The notes beneath the pieces were generated by a model that was not told where the DNA came from, searched no databases, and worked only from the letters and a program-made list of their open reading frames with translations. This document shows, in pieces, positions 32,330-37,807 of a stretch of 37,807 bases of DNA. The stretch lies in the NCBI GenBank assembly GCA_910578145.1, contig CAJTPJ010000009.1:1-37807 (forward strand). The letters run 5' to 3'. Made by a program: the position numbers and the translations under genes. This stretch comes from an uncultured Christensenella sp. GTDB lineage: Bacteria > Bacillota > Clostridia > Christensenellales > Borkfalkiaceae. Position 1 is the first letter of the stretch. Every line of letters begins with the position of its first letter.

Positions 32330-35300
32330 TGTTTCTCCTCCTCATCAATTTTAATTTCCGTAAAATCGTCGCTACCGAAAACTTTTTCCGATTCGTCAAC
32401 GGGCGCGGCGTTGTTACCTTTTGCGTTTGCCTTTTTCATACGCAAAATACTGCGCACGAAGAAATAAGTCCAAACTCCCATACCGAGGATAAATACTATA
32501 TCCACCACTATAAACCACACTTCCCAAAGCGGCATTACGTATTTGTATTCAACGCCGGGGCCGTAACCGTTCATAGCCGTGCTGTTAGCTACCGTATAAA
32601 GAATATTTTTAGCGGCGTTGCGCAGCGCAGTTACTTGGGTGGGCGTTTTAATTGTGTCGGGCCAACCTTTTTGGGTAAGATTTAAGTCGCCGCCCGCCCT
32701 AATCATTTGGTTTACGTTCATATATGGCGTTGCGTAATTGTAGTCGGTAATAACCATACCCTTAAAGCCCCACTCGTTGCGCAAAATTTCAGTAAGTAAA
32801 TCGTAACTTCCGCCCGTCCAAGTGGTACCTATTCTGTTAAACGAAGACATAATCGCGGTTGTTTCGCCGTCTTTTACGCAAAGTTCAAAAGCGCGTAAGT
32901 AAATTTCACGCATTGCCTGTTCGCTTGCATACGTCAAAACTCCGCTACGGTGCGTTTCCTGTTCGTTTAACGCAAAGTGCTTTACGTAGGTGTAAACGCC
33001 CTTTGATTTTGCGCCCTGTATAACGCTTGCCGCCATACTGCCTGAAAGGAACCCGTCCTCGCTATAATACTCCCAATTACGTCCGCCGAAAGGGCTGCGG
33101 TGAATATTTACCGCAGGCGCATACCAGCCGCTGTAAGGCGTGCCGTCGCCCGCCTCGTTGCCTATTATGCCTTCGTTTCCAACCATTTTGCCCATTTCTT
33201 CGGCAAGTTCGCGGTTATAAGTTGCGCCTAAAACGCAACCGCTGGCATAGAAACAAGTATCGTAAACGCTGGGGTCGCCCATAAACGCCGTAAAGCCCAC
33301 GGGGCCGTCAGGGTCGATGGTTTTAGGTTTGCCTATGCCGTCGATAGCCATAGTGTTATAGTTGCCCGTGCCTATCATTTCCGCCATTTGTTCCACAGTA
33401 AGCTGGCTTAAAAGTTCGTCCCACAACTTGTCGCCGTATTCTTTTCCGATAAGCTGGTAAAGTTTAACTTCCGTATCTTTAAATTTTAAAACCTTTTCGC
33501 TTTGTTCGGGCATATCCGTAGTTTCCCACGGCTTGCCGGCGTCGTTCCCGTCGTAATTTAAAGTATTTAAAAACTCTTGCGTAACCGTGCGCTCCTCCAA
33601 AGTAGGCGGCGCGGGCCAAGTACCTTCCCAATCGGTACGCGACAAATATTTTTTAATATAATCGCTAACTTCGTCAAATCTGTTTTCAACAGGATATTCC
33701 GTTTTTCCGTCAACGCCGATTATAATATCTTTTTCAACGTTTAACACGGCGATATCCTCCGCCTCGTGAGCGTTGCGGCTTACGCGTATTTCATAGTCGC
33801 CGTGCTCTATTTCATAACCGCGGTGACCGTTGCCGTTAGCGTCGGAATAGTCGTAGGACGCCATATATGCCGTGTTTACGGGTATTTCCAACTCGCAAAA
33901 TTCAGGATTTTCAGCCGTACCTTTTCCTTGCGCGGCAAGCAACGGAGTTTTTGCAAAACCCGCCAAAACCACTTCCGATTTTTCAATTCCTCTTTCGTAA
34001 TAGGGCGCGTTTACGTAAATTTGAACCACGTCTTTGCCCGCATAATCGCCCACGTTGGTAACTTTAACTTTTACGGTAAACTCATTTTTACCCGTTACCG
34101 TTGCGGCTTCTATTTCCTCTTTATTGGTTAACTCCCACTTAAAGTCCGTATAACTCAAACCGTAACCAAGCGGATAAACCACGTTCTTTTCGTACCAATT
34201 TTCGCCGTTGTCGCCCTCGGTTGCATACCGCGTTTCATAGTAGCGGTAGCCTACGTATATGCCCTCTTCATACTCGACGAGGTACTGTTCGCGCGCCTGC
34301 AATTTACCGTTTGAGCGTGCGGTGTAAAACTCGTTGCCGTGCATAACGTTGTTAGTGCCGAAGTTGAAATACGACGGGTCTTTGGTAAAATCGCGGGCGT
34401 AGGTATCCACGGTGCGTCCCGAAGGATTTACCTTGCCGTTAAGCACCCTGCCAAGCGCGTTTATACCCGTTTTCCCGGGCGACCCAATCCAGACTGCCGC
34501 TTTAAGTTTGTTCATAAGCTGCTCGGCTTTAACGCTATCGGCATACCCGCCGTCGGTGTAAAGATAATGCGCGGGGTCGTCAAGAAAACCCAGCTCCATC
34601 GCCTCGCTGCTGTTTACGATAACTATAACGTTATCAAAATTTTCCATAACCTCGCGCAGCATATCCACTTCGTTTTTATCAAGTTGCAGATAGTGGTCGG
34701 TAGCCTGTCGCGCGCCCTTTATTGCAGTGCCGTTGTTAAGCGAAGTAAGGCTGGTGCGCGGCAAATCAAAACCTTCGCCCCCCAAACGCGACAACACTAC
34801 CAACGCCGCGTCGTTATACAACTTATAGCTTTGTTTAACTGCGGCGGTGTAACTTGAAACGGGAGTTTCGCCCGTAAATATGCCCGCAAGCAAACTGCTG
34901 CCCATAGCGGGCGCGTCGCGCTTGTCACCCGCGGCGCGGCTTTCGTAAAAACTTTTCAGCGCGGCGTTGTATTCATACCCAGCCGCGGTAAGGCTATCGA
35001 ATATGGTAGCCGCGCCCTTACTGCTTGCCCCGCCCGAACCCGAGCCGCCGTAAACGAGATTTACGCTGTTGTGTCCGAATACGGAAACTTTGGGTTTAGC
35101 ATTAACGCCCGAATCGCTTACAGGCGTGCGCAAAGGTAAAAGCCCGTCGTTTTTAAGAAGGATAATCCCCTCTTCTTCAATTCGTTCGTTAAGAGCGTTA
35201 GCCGCGGCAAGCGTAGAACTTTTGTCGGGATAATCCGCCTTGTAATAAACGTACTTAGACGGGTCGCCGCCCGCAAGTTTGCGGCGTTCGCCGCCCAAAA

Positions 35301-35424
35301 CGGAACAAATAGTGTTGTATAAAAACTGTTCCTGAGTGACTACGATATTTGCGATAAAGAAAATTACCGCAAGAAACGCGCAACAAATAAAAGCCGCGCA
35401 CTTCAACCTTTTGTTGTTATTCAT
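32326..35424 (-). CDS. Membrane-anchored GH3 beta-glycosidase, reversed domain order
   Basis: A 1032-aa family 3 glycosidase that opens the surface operon. An N-terminal membrane helix (about 9-28) and a C-terminal helix (about 965-990) followed by a charged tail place the enzyme outside, held at both ends. The alpha/beta domain comes first (acid/base candidate E217 in GGEGFD), then a fibronectin-III-like domain (about 410-560), then the TIM barrel with KHFALNEQETHR and the nucleophile candidate D894 in GMVITDYNYA. It is a clear paralogue of the 1423-aa GH3 downstream (both contain HYLQLDKNEVDMLRE and FLDDPAHYLYTDGGY) but lacks the Ig-like tail. GGAG eight bases before the ATG supports the start. 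Specific substrate unknown. Confidence 0.93.
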   Translation of the reverse strand: MNNNKRLKCAAFICCAFLAVIFFIANIVVTQEQFLYNTICSVLGGERRKLAGGDPSKYVYYKADYPDKSSTLAAANALNERIEEEGIILLKNDGLLPLRTPVSDSGVNAKPKVSVFGHNSVNLVYGGSGSGGASSKGAATIFDSLTAAGYEYNAALKSFYESRAAGDKRDAPAMGSSLLAGIFTGETPVSSYTAAVKQSYKLYNDAALVVLSRLGGEGFDLPRTSLTSLNNGTAIKGARQATDHYLQLDKNEVDMLREVMENFDNVIVIVNSSEAMELGFLDDPAHYLYTDGGYADSVKAEQLMNKLKAAVWIGSPGKTGINALGRVLNGKVNPSGRTVDTYARDFTKDPSYFNFGTNNVMHGNEFYTARSNGKLQAREQYLVEYEEGIYVGYRYYETRYATEGDNGENWYEKNVVYPLGYGLSYTDFKWELTNKEEIEAATVTGKNEFTVKVKVTNVGDYAGKDVVQIYVNAPYYERGIEKSEVVLAGFAKTPLLAAQGKGTAENPEFCELEIPVNTAYMASYDYSDANGNGHRGYEIEHGDYEIRVSRNAHEAEDIAVLNVEKDIIIGVDGKTEYPVENRFDEVSDYIKKYLSRTDWEGTWPAPPTLEERTVTQEFLNTLNYDGNDAGKPWETTDMPEQSEKVLKFKDTEVKLYQLIGKEYGDKLWDELLSQLTVEQMAEMIGTGNYNTMAIDGIGKPKTIDPDGPVGFTAFMGDPSVYDTCFYASGCVLGATYNRELAEEMGKMVGNEGIIGNEAGDGTPYSGWYAPAVNIHRSPFGGRNWEYYSEDGFLSGSMAASVIQGAKSKGVYTYVKHFALNEQETHRSGVLTYASEQAMREIYLRAFELCVKDGETTAIMSSFNRIGTTWTGGSYDLLTEILRNEWGFKGMVITDYNYATPYMNVNQMIRAGGDLNLTQKGWPDTIKTPTQVTALRNAAKNILYTVANSTAMNGYGPGVEYKYVMPLWEVWFIVVDIVFILGMGVWTYFFVRSILRMKKANAKGNNAAPVDESEKVFGSDDFTEIKIDEEEKQ

Positions 35425-35473
35425 AACCGTAACTCCGCGAAAAGAAATTTCGCTTTCATATTAATAAAATGTA

Positions 35474-35497
35474 CGATTATTTCAACAATCATTTCAA
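35474..35497 (-). promoter_or_regulatory. Tandem 12-bp direct repeat upstream of the GH3 operon
   Basis: Two abutting 12-mers, CGATTATTTCAA and CAATCATTTCAA (plus-strand reading), agree at 10 of 12 positions. They lie 50-75 bases before the first GH3 start codon, close to or over a likely promoter (TTGAAA about 16 bases before TAATAT on the minus strand). This is a candidate operator, perhaps for the adjacent LytTR regulator, though the 12-bp spacing is shorter than the usual LytTR spacing of about two helical turns. Confidence 0.4.
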
Positions 35498-35546
35498 AAA
35501 GTGTTATTTAAATTACAAAATGGTAAAATTTTTTCATTTTCGGCAT

Positions 35547-35577
35547 AAAAAAAAGACTTCCCGCAAAGGAAGCCTTA
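35547..35577 (-). terminator. Intrinsic terminator after the response regulator
   Basis: Minus strand: AAGGCTTCC, loop TTTGCG, GGAAGTCTT (nine pairs with one G-U), followed by a run of T (8). It starts 15 bases after the stop codon of the response regulator gene and separates the two-component pair from the GH3 operon. Confidence 0.88.
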
Positions 35578-35591
35578 AATTAAATTTATAT

Positions 35592-36293
35592 TCAACTCAT
35601 AGCGTAAAGCGTTAGCTTTTCTATAAACTCTTTCTTTTTAAGCCTGCTAATCAACAAAGCGTCGCCGTTTAGCATAGCAACCTCGTTACCGTTTACCGAA
35701 GCGACGGCGGCAAGGTTTATAAGATAACTTTTACCGCACCTTGCAAAACAGTCTGAAGGAAGTTTTTTCTCAACTTCGTCAAGCGACCCCCACGTTTCAA
35801 ACTGCGTGTCCGCATAATGATAAATTACTTTGTGACCGGCGCTTTCGATATAATTAATATCTGAAATTTTAACCATACGCAAAACGTCTTTGTTTTTTAA
35901 ATGCACTATCCCGCGGTCGTTTTTACGCACGAATTCAACGGCTTTAGTAAGTTTTTCCGCAAAGCGCGCGTATTCCACGGGTTTTAAAATGAAATCGAAA
36001 GCCGAAACCTCGTACCCGCTTACCGCAAACGACGAATGTTCGGTTATGAAAATAAGGCAGGTGTTTTTGTCTATTTCGCGCAAGCGTTTAGCCGTTTCCA
36101 TACCGTCGATATGCGGCATATTAATGTCCATAAACACTATATCGAACCCGCGTTTATACGCGTCGAGAAACTTTAACCCGTCGGAAAATATAAAAATTTG
36201 AAACTGCTCGTTATGCTCTTCACGGTATTTTTCAATAAAACTCTGTAACCTATCAACGTGCTCTTGCCTATCTTCCACTATTGCAAGTTTCAT
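35592..36293 (-). CDS. LytTR-family response regulator
   Basis: A 233-aa two-domain regulator. The receiver domain (1-120) has the acidic pair E7/D8, phospho-acceptor D56 in VFMDINMP, T84 in FITEHSS and K104 in ILKPVEY, so it should be phosphorylated normally. Residues about 135-230 are a LytTR DNA-binding domain (INYIESAGHKVIYHYAD and CFARCGKSYLINL are typical). The ATG overlaps the stop of the sensor kinase gene (ATGA) with GGGGGTGG upstream, so the pair is made together. LytTR regulators bind direct repeats and often control surface or secreted products; the GH3 operon directly downstream is the obvious candidate target (inference). Confidence 0.93.
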   Translation of the reverse strand: MKLAIVEDRQEHVDRLQSFIEKYREEHNEQFQIFIFSDGLKFLDAYKRGFDIVFMDINMPHIDGMETAKRLREIDKNTCLIFITEHSSFAVSGYEVSAFDFILKPVEYARFAEKLTKAVEFVRKNDRGIVHLKNKDVLRMVKISDINYIESAGHKVIYHYADTQFETWGSLDEVEKKLPSDCFARCGKSYLINLAAVASVNGNEVAMLNGDALLISRLKKKEFIEKLTLYAMS

Positions 36294-37630
36294 ATTGCCA
36301 CCCCCGCCTTTAAATCGCGCGCCCTCTCGTTTACAAACACTACGTTAAGTATAAATTTGTCGCCGTCCACGTCAACTTTAACTTTGCCGTTGTACTTTGC
36401 CGCTATCATCTGCATACTTAAAAAACCGTAACCGTGATATTGCTTGTTTTTCTTCGTAGTTACAGGCACGCCGTCTTCAAGCCTTATTTTCCCCTTAAAC
36501 CTATTTTCCAGCCGCACGTGCACCACGTCGCCTATATTTTTAACGGTAAGTTTTATATCCCTGTATTGCTCGGGCAACGGCTCAACCGCAGTAATGGCGT
36601 TGTCCAACGCATTGCCGAATAAACTGTAAATATCCACTTCGCTGATAAACGAAAGGCTTTGCCCGTCTGCAATGCAAGTTATGTTAATGCCGTTTTTATC
36701 GCAGTACAGCAGTTTATCCATTAAAACTATATCCAGCGTTTCATTGCCCGTCCTCGCCGCCGTTTGATAGATGGAAATGGCTTGCTCAACTTGTTTAAGC
36801 TCTTTCAAATCGCTGTGCTCGTCGTGGCGGATTGCGCGCAACTGATGTTTTAAATCGTGGCACTTTACGTTGATAATATTCATATTATCTTTAAGGTGCT
36901 TGTACTGCATTTGCTCTTTTTCAAGTATTTTTTGTATAACGTCGTAATCTTCCAAAATTTTCTTTTGCCGCAGTTTTTGGAATTGCATTTGCAAAACCAG
37001 CAAACATATAATAAGATTATACACCTCTTCAAGAAAGACGGCAAGCGTGCCCTCGGTATTATAAACTGTATACATATTAAATACTATATCCACTATAATA
37101 ACCAACCCGCAAATTACAATCATAACCGTACGACCCAACTGCAAATCGGGATTTTTGGGTATTATGGATATAAGCAGCAAATACGCTTCGGCATAAACCA
37201 TTAAATAACAGGCGAAATAAACTATCCAAATTACGGCGTTTTGCCCTGCGGTAAGCTGAGGCAGCTCCCCGCCCTGATAAACGTTACCGTAGTCGTCTAT
37301 AAACAGGTTTATGAGAATGGTGTTTAAAAGATACGCAACGTGCTGTACGGTATACGCGGCAAGGCAACAAAAAAGTACGTTCCACAACCTGTCGCGGAAA
37401 CAAAAAATTACCATTAGCAGCGTAAGCACGAAAAACAGCAAAAACATAAACGAGTTATACAACGCGTCGTATTTAAGCGGGAAAAACGTAACTACCGTGA
37501 AAATAATTATAATGCAGGGGATAAGCCTTAACAAAAAATATTTTCTTCGCCGCAACCTGCTTACGAACATCGCTTCGATGATAAGCAGCTCTATCATAAA
37601 TTGGAATTTATACCAAAACAGTGACAACAT
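36290..37630 (-). CDS. Membrane sensor histidine kinase, AgrC/HPK10-like
   Basis: A 446-aa sensor. About six hydrophobic segments occupy residues 13-215 with very short loops, as in AgrC-type sensors. A helical linker (220-250) leads to the phospho-acceptor helix KCHDLKHQL, with H258 the likely acceptor (HDxxxH form). The GHKL ATPase domain has the N box LFGNALDNAI (337-346) and a G box HGYGFLSMQ (399-407). The partner LytTR regulator follows with a 4-nt overlap. No autoinducer peptide gene or processing protease is visible in the window, so the ligand may be something other than a peptide, possibly glycan- or envelope-related. The ribosome site before the ATG is weak; no better start is evident. 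Confidence 0.92.
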   Translation of the reverse strand: MLSLFWYKFQFMIELLIIEAMFVSRLRRRKYFLLRLIPCIIIIFTVVTFFPLKYDALYNSFMFLLFFVLTLLMVIFCFRDRLWNVLFCCLAAYTVQHVAYLLNTILINLFIDDYGNVYQGGELPQLTAGQNAVIWIVYFACYLMVYAEAYLLLISIIPKNPDLQLGRTVMIVICGLVIIVDIVFNMYTVYNTEGTLAVFLEEVYNLIICLLVLQMQFQKLRQKKILEDYDVIQKILEKEQMQYKHLKDNMNIINVKCHDLKHQLRAIRHDEHSDLKELKQVEQAISIYQTAARTGNETLDIVLMDKLLYCDKNGINITCIADGQSLSFISEVDIYSLFGNALDNAITAVEPLPEQYRDIKLTVKNIGDVVHVRLENRFKGKIRLEDGVPVTTKKNKQYHGYGFLSMQMIAAKYNGKVKVDVDGDKFILNVVFVNERARDLKAGVAI

Positions 37631-37683
37631 TTTTTTACCGTGGCGGACTATAAACCATATTTTTACGCTACTTTATAAGTAAG

Positions 37684-37697
37684 CCCGCTAACGCGGG
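37684..37697 (-). other. Hairpin in the leader of the sensor kinase mRNA
   Basis: CCCGC, loop of four, GCGGG lies within the roughly 90-base leader between the likely start site and the kinase ATG. No U-tract follows in the direction of transcription, so it is more likely an mRNA structure than a terminator. A role in stability or translation control is possible but unproven. Confidence 0.35.
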
Positions 37698-37725
37698 AAG
37701 CCGTACGGATTTATAGTTTTATTAA

Positions 37726-37754
37726 ATTATAACACAGGTATTTGCATTTTGCAA
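37726..37754 (-). promoter_or_regulatory. Promoter of the two-component pair
   Basis: TTGCAA (37754-37749), 17 bases, TATAAT (37731-37726), with an extended -10 TG one base before the -10 box. The -35 box matches 4 of 6 positions. The expected start site is near 37719. The roughly 50 bases further upstream to the window edge show no gene I can support. Confidence 0.7.
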
Positions 37755-37807
37755 CACCCGCTTTTTAAGCAAAATTCGCCATAATTACCCAATAATAAAG
37801 CGCCGCG

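Noticed and set aside
35474..35497. Start of a CRISPR or larger satellite repeat
   Set aside because: Only two 12-bp copies without spacers; treated as a possible operator.
37684..37697. Terminator of a gene upstream of the kinase
   Set aside because: The hairpin lies downstream of the kinase promoter and has no U-tract on the minus strand.

Overview
The window reads as one co-oriented stretch of a Gram-positive-type genome: every gene I can support lies on the minus strand, so transcription runs from high to low coordinates. Lipoprotein signal peptides, an AgrC/LytTR-style two-component pair, surface proteins held by a C-terminal membrane helix, strong GGAGG-type ribosome sites and sigma-A-type promoters all fit Bacillota. 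The best guess is an uncultured gut-type Clostridia; this is inferred from gene style, not from a marker gene. No rRNA, tRNA, CRISPR array, transposase, integrase or phage gene was seen, and no gap between genes exceeds 300 bases.

In transcription order: (1) 37630-35592, a membrane sensor kinase and LytTR response regulator with their own promoter and terminator. (2) 35424-23682, a carbohydrate locus of two membrane-anchored family 3 glycosidases with reversed domain order, two repeat-rich lipoproteins and a small lipoprotein resembling a carbohydrate-binding module, ending at a clear terminator. (3) 23571-22138, a family 43 glycosidase without signal peptide, with its own promoter. (4) 21991-20801, an orphan membrane protein with a perfect-consensus promoter and a strong terminator. 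Blocks 1-3 look like a glycan sensing and degradation cluster: surface GH3 enzymes and binding lipoproteins outside, GH43 inside.

(5) 20692-37 is the unusual part: a tightly packed run of ten genes (about 20.7 kb) behind another perfect-consensus promoter. In order they encode an Hsp70/actin-fold protein with an altered phosphate-2 loop, a RapA-like SNF2 helicase with a Cys-rich tail, a multi-zinc-ribbon protein, a five-helix membrane protein with an extracellular chain of MBG/Ig-like domains, a zinc-ribbon/Sel1-like protein, a long coiled-coil protein, a protein ending in an HExxH metallopeptidase domain, a 1481-aa DUF4011-type SF1 helicase, a small basic helical protein, and an AAA ATPase of Vps4-like layout. 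Junctions of -11 to +11 nt suggest one coupled transcript and probably one machine.

I know no named system with this composition. The parts (two helicases of kinds common in defence islands, an Hsp70-like switch, a peptidase, an AAA remodeller with two related helical partners, and a membrane/surface component) suggest a nucleotide-driven conflict, stress or membrane-remodelling system. That function is inference; the gene set, motifs and coupling are read from the sequence.
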